A stretch of 64,000 nucleotides of DNA, from the IMG/VR virus record IMGVR_UViG_3300023178_003744, positions 1 through 64,000 of that record; one strand, written 5' to 3'. The position numbers and the translations under genes were made by a program. This document shows positions 1 to 7,670 of this stretch, piece after piece. The notes beneath the pieces are model-generated. The model saw nothing but the letters and a program-made list of their open reading frames with translations, had not been told where the DNA came from and made no database searches. Numbering within the stretch: position 1 is the first letter of the stretch; every line of letters starts with the position of its first letter. This stretch comes from a virus.

Positions 1-143
1 ACGGCGTAATTCGCAAAGAACTTGTAATTTATCGCAAAACTGGCGGACACGTAATTCGTGAATCTGCTGTACGTGAATATCATACCAACGGTGATTATCA
101 CGATAGTATTGGCTCTACGCCAATTATTAAAGGAGATTTATAA
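1..143 (+). CDS. 3' end of a phage gene of unknown function (5' truncated)
   Basis: Frame 3 is open from the window edge to a TAA at 141-143 and gives about 46 residues ending in ...STPIIKGDL. Its stop overlaps the ATG of the next gene (TAATG), which is the junction style used throughout this block and supports it being real. The visible part is hydrophilic and has no recognisable motif. The rest of the gene lies upstream, so no function can be given. Confidence 0.55.
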   Translation, partial: GVIRKELVIYRKTGGHVIRESAVREYHTNGDYHDSIGSTPIIKGDL

Positions 144-328
144 TGGCTGAGCCCGTTGATATAAGCAAGAAACATTTTTATATCAGCCTCGTAAAGAGTG
201 CTGTACGTATCGGAGCAGGCGCTGCATTTGTAAGTGTACTGTTTATGCCGGTAGGAATTATGCCTATTGTAGTAGGCGGTGTATTACTAATTGGCGCTGA
301 AGTACTCGGTATTCTTGAGGAGCTTTAA
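143..328 (+). CDS. small membrane protein, 61 aa
   Basis: The ATG at 143 overlaps the previous stop and has a strong Shine-Dalgarno (AAAGGAG) about 8 bases upstream. Residues 1-20 are polar. Residues about 21-58 are almost entirely hydrophobic (Gly/Ala/Val/Ile/Met), enough for one long or two short membrane segments separated near the Met-Pro-Val-Gly turn. No signal-peptidase site is obvious. Its TAA overlaps the ATG of the QueE-like gene, so the two are translationally coupled. A holin, a spanin-like protein or an unrelated membrane peptide would all fit. I do not recognise the family. Confidence 0.6.
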   Translation: MAEPVDISKKHFYISLVKSAVRIGAGAAFVSVLFMPVGIMPIVVGGVLLIGAEVLGILEEL

Positions 329-1221
329 TGAAATTACGTTATTCAGAAGCATTTTACAGTGTACAAGGTGAAGGCAAGTACGTAGGAGTACCTAGTGTGT
401 TCCTACGTACCTTCGGTTGTAACTTTCGATGCATGAACTTTGGTTTGCCAAAAGACAAAGACCGCTGGAAACAACATGCCGAAGGAAATCGATATAATCC
501 CGAAGTGAAAGAATTGCTCGATGCCGGTGTGCACAAAACTACAGAAAAGTTTGAAGATTTACCTATTATTCATACAGGGTGCGATACTTACGCAAGTATC
601 TATCCCGAATTTAAGCATTTTAACAAACTAGCAGAAGTCGACGAAGTAGTTGATCATTTAATTAGTTTATTACCCGAAGGCAAATGGACTATGGATAACG
701 GGCAAGACATCCACCTAATTATGACAGGCGGAGAGCCTCTTCTTGCTTGGCAACGACTTTACGTTGATTTATTTGAACACCCTAAAATGAAGGACTTAAA
801 AAATGTTACGTTTGAAACCAACACTACACAAATGTTACACAAAGATTTACTCGACTATCTCGAGAATAACAGAAGAATTCAAGTCACTTTCAGCTGTTCA
901 CCCAAACTCTCCGTTTCAGGCGAGTCTTGGAATGATGCTATTAAGCCTGAGGTTGCTAGCCAGTATGCCTCTGTTGCTAATAGCAATCTTTATCTTAAAT
1001 TTGTTGTTGCTGACAAAGACGACGTTGACGAAGTTGGTAAAGCCGTGGAAGCGTACCAAGAAGCAGGAGTTGAGTGTCCTGTATACCTCATGCCACTCGG
1101 TGGACGTTCAGAAGAATATAATATGAATGTTAAAGAAGTAGCGGAAATTTGTATGCAGCGTGGTTGGAGATTTACTCCTCGACTGCATATCTCATTATTC
1201 GGTAATGCTTGGGGAACATAA
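328..1221 (+). CDS. queE: QueE-like radical SAM enzyme (7-carboxy-7-deazaguanine synthase family)
   Basis: The opening (EAFYSVQGEG.. near residues 7-16, then VFLRTFGCNFRC) is the QueE/organic radical-activating enzyme signature, and TGGEPLL is the SAM-binding GGEP motif. QueE makes CDG from 6-carboxytetrahydropterin in the queuosine/7-deazaguanine pathway, and phages use that pathway to protect DNA. The three 4Fe-4S cysteines appear to be C31, C35 and C85. The third, in the diagnostic Cys-Asp-Thr, is displaced by an insertion of roughly 47 residues after C35. I recall this layout from marine phage QueE proteins. FolE and QueD are not in the window, so the pathway is not complete here. The stop overlaps the next ATG (TAATG). 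Confidence 0.8.
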   Translation: MKLRYSEAFYSVQGEGKYVGVPSVFLRTFGCNFRCMNFGLPKDKDRWKQHAEGNRYNPEVKELLDAGVHKTTEKFEDLPIIHTGCDTYASIYPEFKHFNKLAEVDEVVDHLISLLPEGKWTMDNGQDIHLIMTGGEPLLAWQRLYVDLFEHPKMKDLKNVTFETNTTQMLHKDLLDYLENNRRIQVTFSCSPKLSVSGESWNDAIKPEVASQYASVANSNLYLKFVVADKDDVDEVGKAVEAYQEAGVECPVYLMPLGGRSEEYNMNVKEVAEICMQRGWRFTPRLHISLFGNAWGT

Positions 1222-1772
1222 TGACTGAAATACTACCTGTAAAAGTACATCAAGTTTCAATCAATCAAACTATATTACACACAATATATCCCGGGCATCT
1301 GCATTGTAACGAAAAATGGATTAAAATCATTAAAGATATAGGCGACAAAATGGACAGGTCTACTAATATAAAAGGTGGAATGACTGATTACAATGATCTA
1401 CGTGATAATTCTGAATTTCAGCCATTAAAAGATTTTGCAATATCGATTTCAGAAGAACATCCTTATCATAGTCCTACTACTTTAGATACCAAAGTGGATA
1501 ATATGTGGGGTGCAATGTATAAAAAAGGTGATCATACAGTTCCACATTGGCATAATCCATATAATTTTTCTTTTGTATATTTTTTGAAATCAGATGAAAA
1601 TTCACAACCATTATGCTTTACAGATTCTAGTGATAAATTTTATATTCCTCCAATAGAAGGTTCATTTGTACTCTTTCCAGCTTATCTTTTTCATCATGTA
1701 CCGCATCAAACAAATGATACTGACCGAATTATAATTGCTGGCAATCTTACAACAAAGGAAAAAGAGAAATGA
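1221..1772 (+). CDS. 2OG-Fe(II) oxygenase-like protein
   Basis: I chose the ATG at 1221, which overlaps the QueE stop, over an in-frame TTG at 1209. The protein is 183 residues. A double-stranded beta-helix core is visible: His109-Trp-His111-Asn-Pro followed by a beta-strand (NFSFVYFL), then the second half FVLFPAYLFHH (residues 149-159) and Arg169 before a final strand. This matches the putative 2OG-Fe(II) oxygenase family often found in marine phages and bacteria (H-x-H-x-n, a distal His, and an Arg that binds 2-oxoglutarate). The substrate is unknown. It sits in a tight operon with queE; the next gene overlaps by four bases (ATGA). Confidence 0.7.
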   Translation: MTEILPVKVHQVSINQTILHTIYPGHLHCNEKWIKIIKDIGDKMDRSTNIKGGMTDYNDLRDNSEFQPLKDFAISISEEHPYHSPTTLDTKVDNMWGAMYKKGDHTVPHWHNPYNFSFVYFLKSDENSQPLCFTDSSDKFYIPPIEGSFVLFPAYLFHHVPHQTNDTDRIIIAGNLTTKEKEK

Positions 1773-2134
1773 AAAAATTTTTAAAACGTATTATGGGCAT
1801 TGATAAACTAGAACAAGAAAAAATCAAACTTCTTGAAGAAACTGATCCAAAAGCGGCTGCATCTGCAAAAGGTGAAGCATATGTAGCAGTGATAGATACA
1901 CAAGTTAATCCTGATAATATTAGAAACGGATTTTTTGAACTCGATTGGAACAACGAATTTATTGAGCAACTATTAGATGCTGGCTATAAAGGCGAAACAC
2001 CCGAAGCTATCGTAGATCAATGGTTTAAAACTGTTGTGTCACAGATGCTACAAGAAGAAGGACAAACTGCTGATCGAGATATGGGCTATATTAATGTTAT
2101 TCCTATCGACAAAGGAAAATCGGAGGTTTCTTAA
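1769..2134 (+). CDS. conserved marine-phage protein, 121 aa, unknown function
   Basis: The ATG overlaps the preceding stop by four bases. The first 25 residues are Lys-rich and helical. From about residue 34 the protein has a strand-rich core (EAYVAVIDTQVNPDNIRNGF, then FELDWN) that I recall from T4-like cyanophage and pelagiphage genomes, always as a protein of unknown role. It has no cysteines and no predicted membrane segment. It is coupled to the next gene through TAATG at 2134. Confidence that it is a gene is high; no function is offered. Confidence 0.7.
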   Translation: MKKFLKRIMGIDKLEQEKIKLLEETDPKAAASAKGEAYVAVIDTQVNPDNIRNGFFELDWNNEFIEQLLDAGYKGETPEAIVDQWFKTVVSQMLQEEGQTADRDMGYINVIPIDKGKSEVS

Positions 2135-2811
2135 TGAATATCGAAGTACAATGGTTTGGTTGTATTGCAAATAATTTAGATTACGAATTAGCTGTAAATC
2201 CACCTACACCTATTCTTCCTTTTTTAATAAAAAAATATGGATCTAAATTAGACTACTGGCATTGTCCGTCTAAAACTGAATATTTAAAAAATGTATATTT
2301 AATTACAAGTCCTGTGAATTTTGTTTTAGATGTTGATCAAAACGAAAAAGTTACTTTTAAACACAACGGAAGTATTTTTACACAAAATGTAATTGAATCA
2401 AACCTAGAAACTCAAACTTGTTTAGATTTTCCGCTAAATTACTATTTTATAAATAAAAATGATAATGTTACTATTGATCTAATAGATCCTCCTCTTATTC
2501 ATTTACCATTTAAGAACTTTTGCGGAAGTTTTAACATTAGTAAAATTTGTAGGCCTACAAATTTTACGTGTATTCCAGCTCATGGACCTTGTACAATTAA
2601 TATAAAACGAGGCGATCCTTTATACGCAGTAAAATTCAACACTGCACAAAAAGTTGTATTGAAACAAATTGTTGATTCTAATTTACAGTCTAACATAATG
2701 AATAAATCGCAAAAAGTAATAAGTTTAAAAAATATTGTGAAAAATACATCACTATCAGACTTATATCAAAATTTTTCAAAATACATGAAACAATTATGGA
2801 AAAACAGTTGA
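2134..2811 (+). CDS. hypothetical phage protein, 225 aa
   Basis: The protein is soluble, about 225 residues, with a Cys- and Pro-containing middle (CGSFN, CRPTNFTCIP, HGPCTINIKRGDPLYAVKF around residues 130-170) that resembles a beta-rich core, and a Lys/Asn-rich C-terminal helix. I recall similar marine-phage proteins but no function. Its stop codon, TGA at 2809-2811, lies inside the -35 hexamer (TTGACA, 2808-2813) of the promoter for the following nuclease gene, so coding and regulatory sequence overlap here. It is coupled to the upstream gene. Confidence 0.6.
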   Translation: MNIEVQWFGCIANNLDYELAVNPPTPILPFLIKKYGSKLDYWHCPSKTEYLKNVYLITSPVNFVLDVDQNEKVTFKHNGSIFTQNVIESNLETQTCLDFPLNYYFINKNDNVTIDLIDPPLIHLPFKNFCGSFNISKICRPTNFTCIPAHGPCTINIKRGDPLYAVKFNTAQKVVLKQIVDSNLQSNIMNKSQKVISLKNIVKNTSLSDLYQNFSKYMKQLWKNS

Positions 2812-2836
2812 CATTTGTGATATTATATACTAATAT
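2808..2836 (+). promoter_or_regulatory. sigma70-like promoter for the RNase H-like gene
   Basis: TTGACA at 2808-2813, a 17-base spacer, and TAATAT at 2831-2836. The predicted start lies about 2842-2844, right at the ATG (2843), and no Shine-Dalgarno is present, so the mRNA is probably leaderless. The spacer contains TATTATATAC, the same string found at the -10 of the promoters near 5242 and 6399. Confidence 0.65.
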
Positions 2837-2842
2837 AATTAT

Positions 2843-3832
2843 ATGAGCACTTATATTCTTGTAGACACTATGAACACTTTCTTTCGAGCTCGACATGTAG
2901 TTCGGGGAAGTCTCGACGACAAAGTCGGTATGGCTTTGCATGTAACTTTTAACAGTATTAAGAAAGCATGGACTGACTTTGATGCAGACCATGTGGTCTT
3001 TTGCTTAGAAGGCCGTAGTTGGCGCAAAGATGCTTACGAGCCTTACAAGCGTAACCGTAAAGAAGCTCGTGATGCTATGACTGCCCGAGAAGCAGAAGAA
3101 GATCGTGTGTTTTTTGAAATCTTTGACGAGTTTAAATCGTTTGTACGTGAAAAAACAAACTGTACTGTACTACACAACCCTGTGCTGGAAGCAGACGATC
3201 TTATTGCTGGTTGGGTGCAGTCTCATCCTAACGACAATCATGTTATTCTTAGTACAGATGGCGACTTTGCACAACTTATTGCACCCAATGTAAAACAATA
3301 CAACGGTGTTAGTAATACTACAATTACACACGAAGGTTATTTTGACGACAAAGGTAAGCCAGTTATTGATAAAAAAACTGGTGATGCAAAGCCTGCACCA
3401 GACCCACAGTGGTTGCTGTTTGAAAAGTGTATGCGTGGCGACACTAGTGACAACATCTTTAGTGCTTACCCCGGTGTACGTAAGAAAGGCACTAAGAATA
3501 AAGTAGGTCTTACTGAAGCTTATGCAGATATGACTACTAAAGGCTATAATTGGAACAACATGATGCTTCAGCGTTGGACTGATCACAACGGTGATGAACA
3601 CAGAGTTATTGACGATTACAATCGCAATGTTTTACTATGTGATTTGTCTGCACAACCCGAAAATATCCGTAACGAAATTACCAATACAATTAATGAACAA
3701 ACACATGCTCCTAAAGATTTATCACAAGTAGGTGTGCGACTTCTTAAATTTTGTAATAAGTGGGATATGCAGCGTATTGCTGATAATATTTCACTATATT
3801 CAACTCCATTCCAAGCGAGATACCCAGTATGA
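2843..3832 (+). CDS. rnh: RNase H / 5'-3' flap exonuclease, T4 Rnh-like
   Basis: This 329-residue protein belongs to the FEN/PIN-like nuclease superfamily (T4 RNase H, T5 exonuclease), which removes RNA primers and flaps during phage DNA replication. Acidic metal-binding motifs are in order: VDTMNTFFRARH (Asp8), the arch region YKRNRK near residue 72, EADDLIAGW near 115, STDGDFAQLI near 135, and GDTSDN near 195, followed by a helix-hairpin-helix-like stretch (GVRKKGTKNKVG). The length is close to T4 Rnh (305 aa). A sigma70-like promoter lies immediately upstream. The next gene overlaps its stop (ATGA). Confidence 0.85.
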   Translation: MSTYILVDTMNTFFRARHVVRGSLDDKVGMALHVTFNSIKKAWTDFDADHVVFCLEGRSWRKDAYEPYKRNRKEARDAMTAREAEEDRVFFEIFDEFKSFVREKTNCTVLHNPVLEADDLIAGWVQSHPNDNHVILSTDGDFAQLIAPNVKQYNGVSNTTITHEGYFDDKGKPVIDKKTGDAKPAPDPQWLLFEKCMRGDTSDNIFSAYPGVRKKGTKNKVGLTEAYADMTTKGYNWNNMMLQRWTDHNGDEHRVIDDYNRNVLLCDLSAQPENIRNEITNTINEQTHAPKDLSQVGVRLLKFCNKWDMQRIADNISLYSTPFQARYPV

Positions 3833-4299
3833 AAAATGCAAAAGAAATCCTAAAAGACAAGTTTTGGCTTGTTATTGACAACGGTAAAAATGTTGGTACA
3901 ATATCATTCGACAACGACCATTACATTGTTAACAGCGACGGCAAATACGAAGTTTATAAGAACAAGTCTAATATTAAGAAAAAATTAGGTGATCTCACTT
4001 GGACTCAACTTAAAATTCAAGAAACTACACAATACGATGTGCACAAATTTGTGTGTAATTCTAAGCCATATAATAGCATGTGGGACCTTAAAAAGAAATT
4101 GCCCTTGTTTACAAAAAGCAAAAAGTCTAAAAGTGTATATTGTGCAGGATATTACATCATTAAATTTAACAAAGGCTGGGTAAAAAGCTTTTGTCCTAAG
4201 TTAATTACTATTGAAAGATATGATTACAAGGGTCCATTTAAAACAGAAATCGAAATGCGCCAACAATTGAGTAAAGAAAATGCAAAATCAACCAATTAA
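3829..4299 (+). CDS. conserved hypothetical protein, 156 aa, basic
   Basis: The start overlaps the rnh stop by four bases. The sequence is rich in Lys and aromatic residues and has a repeated pattern of short strands ending in basic turns: KFWLVIDNGKNVGTISFD near the N-terminus and CAGYYIIKFNKGWVKSF near the C-terminus. This suggests a small two-lobed beta fold. A nucleic-acid-binding role next to rnh would suit the charge, but that is inference. I recall homologues beside rnh in marine T4-like phages, without an assigned function. Confidence 0.65.
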   Translation: MKNAKEILKDKFWLVIDNGKNVGTISFDNDHYIVNSDGKYEVYKNKSNIKKKLGDLTWTQLKIQETTQYDVHKFVCNSKPYNSMWDLKKKLPLFTKSKKSKSVYCAGYYIIKFNKGWVKSFCPKLITIERYDYKGPFKTEIEMRQQLSKENAKSTN

Positions 4300-4522
4300 T
4301 ACAAGTCCACTAAAGGATTTTTTAAGTTTAGTAAAGAGTGCAGAGTCAAGCAGACAAAAAGAAATCAGACTTGACATTGACAAAGCAAAAAAGTTACAAT
4401 TCTGCCTGACTTTAATGCTAGCTAGGCATGTAGAAAACTTAGAAGAACTGTTAATGAAAAAGCAAGATGAAGAAAATAATCCAGTAATCGACATCAAAAT
4501 GGATGGCGGTAGCAGTTGGTAA
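4280..4522 (+). CDS. small helical phage protein, 80 aa
   Basis: The ATG at 4280 lies within the end of the previous gene (20-base overlap). The protein is predominantly helical and highly charged (SRQKEIRLDIDKAKKLQFCLTL near the middle) and ends in an acidic, Gly/Ser tail. It has no membrane segment. The size, charge and position downstream of rnh are like the small conserved unknowns of T4-like marine phages. A late promoter box follows directly, so it closes the transcription unit that begins at the 2808 promoter. Confidence 0.6.
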   Translation: MQNQPINTSPLKDFLSLVKSAESSRQKEIRLDIDKAKKLQFCLTLMLARHVENLEELLMKKQDEENNPVIDIKMDGGSSW

Positions 4523-4524
4523 TA

Positions 4525-4532
4525 GATAAATA
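4525..4532 (+). promoter_or_regulatory. T4-type late promoter box (GATAAATA)
   Basis: GATAAATA lies in a 33-base gap, 23 bases before the ATG at 4556, with a purine-rich Shine-Dalgarno (AAAGGAAGAAG) in the leader. It matches the T4 late consensus TATAAATA at seven of eight positions. Confidence 0.6.
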
Positions 4533-4555
4533 TACGTAGTTAAAGGAAGAAGAAA

Positions 4556-4843
4556 ATGAGCAGGCCGAAACCTGTTATCTTAAAAGAATACACGGATAAA
4601 AAGACATATAGAACAGAACAAGTTCTTCAAGCGGATGCAATTTGGGCAGTTTTTTATCAGAATAAACCTTTTAATCTAAAAAGTTTTAACAGTTTAACTA
4701 ACTACCCAGGTCCTAAGTATAAGAAAACTAGTTTTTCTAATCCCGGACACGCTCATAACCTTGCTCAAAGGTTAAATAGTATGTGGAACACTGAAGATTT
4801 TAAGGTTATTAAGTTTACTTCAGATAACTTACTGAATGAATAG
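4556..4843 (+). CDS. conserved hypothetical phage protein, 95 aa
   Basis: The ATG has a good Shine-Dalgarno (AAAGGAAG) and a late box upstream. The protein is soluble. The middle contains NYPGPKYKKTSFSNPGHAHN, where the Pro-Gly and His-Ala-His turns may be functional, followed by a helix rich in Leu and Asn. The short Lys-rich N-terminus resembles other small marine T4-like phage proteins that I recall as unknowns. It is coupled to the next gene by an 8-base overlap. Confidence 0.6.
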   Translation: MSRPKPVILKEYTDKKTYRTEQVLQADAIWAVFYQNKPFNLKSFNSLTNYPGPKYKKTSFSNPGHAHNLAQRLNSMWNTEDFKVIKFTSDNLLNE

Positions 4844-5222
4844 AGCAACATACACAAAAATTTTTTTAAACACTGCTAAAATTAGTGTTGATGAAGTTAA
4901 TCTAAAAAAATATTCATCCGAATGGTGGTACAACATTCGTGATAAGCAGTCTGGTGGCTTAAGATTGACTGAAGAAGGTAGAGATTTTTTAAAAAATCAA
5001 CTGTCTTTAGCGTTTTATCAAATTAACTTTCCACCAGATCTTAACATTTACAAAACGAACATTCTGATACACTTAGACAACTTTATCACATGTCCGTATT
5101 TTCTCACAAAAAAGTATATAGAAGTTACAGATGATCGCAAAGCAATGGAGCTAAGTTTGCTTTCTGGTGATATAGAAAGATACGGTTTAATTAAAGCAAT
5201 AGAAAAGCAAAAAAACATTTGA
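4836..5222 (+). CDS. conserved phage protein, 128 aa, unknown function
   Basis: A compact domain with conserved-looking segments: SSEWWYNIRDKQSGGLRLTEEG (about residues 28-49), a central stretch NILIHLDNFITCPYFL, and SLLSGDIERYG near the C-terminus. I recall the same order of motifs in cyanophage and pelagiphage genomes, always annotated as hypothetical. The stop codon TGA at 5220-5222 is embedded in the -35 hexamer of the next promoter, the same arrangement as at 2808. Confidence 0.7.
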   Translation: MNRATYTKIFLNTAKISVDEVNLKKYSSEWWYNIRDKQSGGLRLTEEGRDFLKNQLSLAFYQINFPPDLNIYKTNILIHLDNFITCPYFLTKKYIEVTDDRKAMELSLLSGDIERYGLIKAIEKQKNI

Positions 5223-5247
5223 CATATAGTCTGTTTTGTCGTATTAT
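5219..5247 (+). promoter_or_regulatory. sigma70-like promoter for the MoxR ATPase gene
   Basis: TTGACA at 5219-5224, exactly 17 bases, then TATTAT at 5242-5247, continuing as TATTATATAC. The leader to the ATG at 5286 is about 30 bases and contains AGGTAAGA. The -35 overlaps the upstream stop codon. Confidence 0.75.
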
Positions 5248-5285
5248 ATACATAGTTAATAAACAAATACACAGGTAAGAACACA

Positions 5286-6362
5286 ATGGACAATATTCGT
5301 ACTACTTCCCCTAATAATGCAAAGAAAGTTATTTCAGCTGCATTCGATCAGCAACGTCCAATCTTTATTTGGGGTCCTCCAGGTATCGGTAAGTCAGACA
5401 TTGTTCACCAAATTGGTGCTAGTAAGAATGCTCATGTAATTGACATTCGTCTTAGTCTTTGGGAGCCAACTGACATTAAAGGTATTCCGTACTTTGATTC
5501 AACGCAAAGCAAAATGGTTTGGGCACAACCTAGCGAATTGCCTGATGAAGAACTTGCAAGCCAGTACGAACATGTAATTTTGTTCTTGGACGAAATGAAC
5601 TCAGCTGCTCCAGCTGTGCAAGCTGCTGCATATCAGCTTATTCTTAACCGTCGTGTAGGACAATACAAACTGCCAGACAATGTTCTTATTGTTGCTGCCG
5701 GTAACCGTGACAGCGATAAAGGTGTTACTTATCGCATGCCAGCACCGCTGGCTAACCGTTTTGTGCACTTGGAGATGTCAGTATCATTTGATGACTGGTT
5801 TGAATGGGCTGTAAACAACAAAATTCACCCCGACGTAGTTGGTTACCTGCAGTTTAGTAAAGGTGACTTATATGACTTTGATCCTAAGTCGCCGAGTCGT
5901 TCGTTTGCAACACCCCGTTCGTGGTCGTTTGTAAGTGACTTCCTTACTGATAACTATGATTCGGAGACACTTATGGATCTTGTGTCAGGTTCGATCGGTG
6001 AAGGCCTTGCGGTAAAGTTTGTTGCACATCGTAAAGTTGCTGCTGACATGCCTAATCCAAGCGATATTTTGGCTGGTAAGGTAACAGATCTTGATACTAA
6101 CGAAATTAGTGCAATGTACAGCTTGATTGTTGCAATGTGTTACGAACTTAGTCAGTCAGTTAACGACGATAACAGTGACTTTTACGGACAAGTTGAAAAC
6201 TTCTTGAAGTTTTCAATGAAGAACTTTGATACTGAGTTGGTTGTAATGGGTATGAAACTTGCCCTTACTCAGTACCGTTTGCCGATTGATCCTGATAAAG
6301 TTCCTAGCTTTGATGAATTCCACGAAAGATATGGAAAATACATTAAGGCTGCACAAGAGTAA
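5286..6362 (+). CDS. MoxR-family AAA+ ATPase
   Basis: This 358-residue AAA+ protein has Walker A GPPGIGKS at residues 30-37, Walker B VILFLDEMNSA near residue 97, and sensor 1 VLIVAAGNRDS near 135, followed by the arginine-rich RMPAPLANRF box. MoxR ATPases work as chaperone-like remodelers with VWA-domain partners, and the next gene encodes just such a protein. I recall the pair as a standard two-gene unit in marine T4-like phages. What it remodels in the infected cell is not known. It has its own promoter (5219-5247) and ends at a hairpin that overlaps the promoter of its partner. Confidence 0.85.
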   Translation: MDNIRTTSPNNAKKVISAAFDQQRPIFIWGPPGIGKSDIVHQIGASKNAHVIDIRLSLWEPTDIKGIPYFDSTQSKMVWAQPSELPDEELASQYEHVILFLDEMNSAAPAVQAAAYQLILNRRVGQYKLPDNVLIVAAGNRDSDKGVTYRMPAPLANRFVHLEMSVSFDDWFEWAVNNKIHPDVVGYLQFSKGDLYDFDPKSPSRSFATPRSWSFVSDFLTDNYDSETLMDLVSGSIGEGLAVKFVAHRKVAADMPNPSDILAGKVTDLDTNEISAMYSLIVAMCYELSQSVNDDNSDFYGQVENFLKFSMKNFDTELVVMGMKLALTQYRLPIDPDKVPSFDEFHERYGKYIKAAQE

Positions 6363-6365
6363 AAA

Positions 6366-6397
6366 AACAAAGCGCTTGACAAGTCAGGCGCTTTGTT
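6366..6397 (+). terminator. hairpin overlapping a promoter (terminator or operator)
   Basis: AACAAAGCGC at 6366-6375 and its exact complement GCGCTTTGTT at 6388-6397 can form a 10-bp stem with a 12-base loop, starting 4 bases after the MoxR stop. It is preceded by an A-run and followed by GTATT rather than a clean U-run, so it is an imperfect intrinsic terminator at best. The loop contains the -35 of the next promoter. Confidence 0.55.
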
Positions 6398-6404
6398 GTA
6401 TTAT
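6376..6404 (+). promoter_or_regulatory. sigma70-like promoter for the VWA/metallopeptidase gene
   Basis: TTGACA at 6376-6381, 17 bases, TATTAT at 6399-6404, again continuing as TATTATATAC. The -35 sits in the hairpin loop and the spacer forms its right arm. The leader contains AAGGTGA just before the ATG at 6435. Confidence 0.7.
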
Positions 6405-6434
6405 ATACATATATTAAACAACAAAGGTGACATC

Positions 6435-7670
6435 ATGTCTGTAGAAGGTACAAAACACTGGCAACCCGATCCTAATATTACTCCCGAAGAACTTGATCGT
6501 ATGACTACAGAAGTAATGGATCGTATTACTGTTGCACGGGTCGGCTTGCTGTTGAAACATCCGTTCTTTGGCAACATGGCTACTCGTCTTAGAGTAAAAC
6601 CTGCTAACGATTGGCTGCCGACTGCTGCTGTTGATGGTCGTAACTTATACTTCAATGCACAATTTTTTAATGCAATGGAAAACTCTGAGATTGAGTTTGT
6701 GGTTGCACACGAAATTTTGCACTGTGTATTTGATCACCTTGGTCGTCGTGGTGATCGTGACCCTAAAATTCATAACGTAGCTGCTGATTACATTGTAAAC
6801 AATCTTCTTGTTCGCGACAAAATTGGTTCAAAGCCTAAACTTGTTGACTGTTACCAAGATTTCAAATACGAGGGCTGGTCTAGTGAAGAAGTTTACGATG
6901 ATCTAATGGAAAATGTTGTTGAGCATATCGACTTGGATCAACTAGGCGAAATGCTCGACGAGCACTTGGATCTCGACGGTGACGGTAAAGACGGTCAGCC
7001 TAAATACACCGAAGCAGAAATGAAAGAAATTCGCGACAGTATTAAAGAAAGTATGCTGTCGGCTGCACAAGCTGCCGGTGCTGGCAAAGTACCAGGTGAA
7101 ATTGCACGCATTATTAAACAGTTTACTGAACCTAAAATGAACTGGCGTGAAATTTTGCAACAGCAAATTCAAAGTACTGTTAAGAATGATTACAGCTTTG
7201 CTCGTCCGTCACGTAAATCACACTACGGTGCAATCATTCCGGGTACTGTAAATGAAGATACAATTGACATTTGTGTTGCACTTGACACCAGTGGTAGTAT
7301 CGGCGACGATATGCTTAAAGACTTCTTAAGTGAAATCAACGGCATTATGAGTCAATACAATGACTATAATGTTAAGGTTTGGTGTTTTGATACTAAGGTA
7401 TACAACATGGAAGAGTTTTCGGCTCATGATGGCGACATTGCCGAATACGAAGCTGCTGGTGGTGGTGGCACTGACTTTGAAGCTAACTGGGGCTATATGA
7501 AAGAAGAAGGTATTGAGCCTAAAAAACTGATTGTATTCACTGATGGTTATCCGTGGGGTAGCTGGGGTGACGAAACTTATTGCGATACTGTGTTTGTAAT
7601 TCACAGTAATCACGATAAGGATCTACAAGCACCGTTTGGAGTAACTGCCCACTATGAAGAAAAAAATTAA
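6435..7670 (+). CDS. DUF2201-type metallopeptidase/VWA-domain protein
   Basis: I chose the ATG at 6435 (Shine-Dalgarno AAGGTGA) over an in-frame TTG at 6393 that falls inside the promoter. The protein is 411 residues. A putative metallopeptidase domain has the zinc motif HEILH at residues 92-96. Asp/Glu-rich linker sequence follows (LDLDGDGKDG), and a C-terminal VWA-like domain has the MIDAS-type ALDTSGS near residue 281, with GGGTDF and FTDGY further on. This is the partner of the MoxR ATPase upstream. The client protein is unknown. Confidence 0.8.
   Translation: MSVEGTKHWQPDPNITPEELDRMTTEVMDRITVARVGLLLKHPFFGNMATRLRVKPANDWLPTAAVDGRNLYFNAQFFNAMENSEIEFVVAHEILHCVFDHLGRRGDRDPKIHNVAADYIVNNLLVRDKIGSKPKLVDCYQDFKYEGWSSEEVYDDLMENVVEHIDLDQLGEMLDEHLDLDGDGKDGQPKYTEAEMKEIRDSIKESMLSAAQAAGAGKVPGEIARIIKQFTEPKMNWREILQQQIQSTVKNDYSFARPSRKSHYGAIIPGTVNEDTIDICVALDTSGSIGDDMLKDFLSEINGIMSQYNDYNVKVWCFDTKVYNMEEFSAHDGDIAEYEAAGGGGTDFEANWGYMKEEGIEPKKLIVFTDGYPWGSWGDETYCDTVFVIHSNHDKDLQAPFGVTAHYEEKN

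Noticed and set aside
803-1126. A reading frame overlapping the QueE gene in another frame on the same strand
   Set aside because: It lies wholly within a well-supported gene, has no Shine-Dalgarno and no recognisable motif; many similar shadow frames exist on the strand opposite the radical SAM and fibre genes.
328-1221. A complete queuosine or 7-deazaguanine pathway in the window
   Set aside because: Only QueE-like and QueC-like proteins are present. No FolE, QueD or transglycosylase is visible here, so the pathway is not shown.
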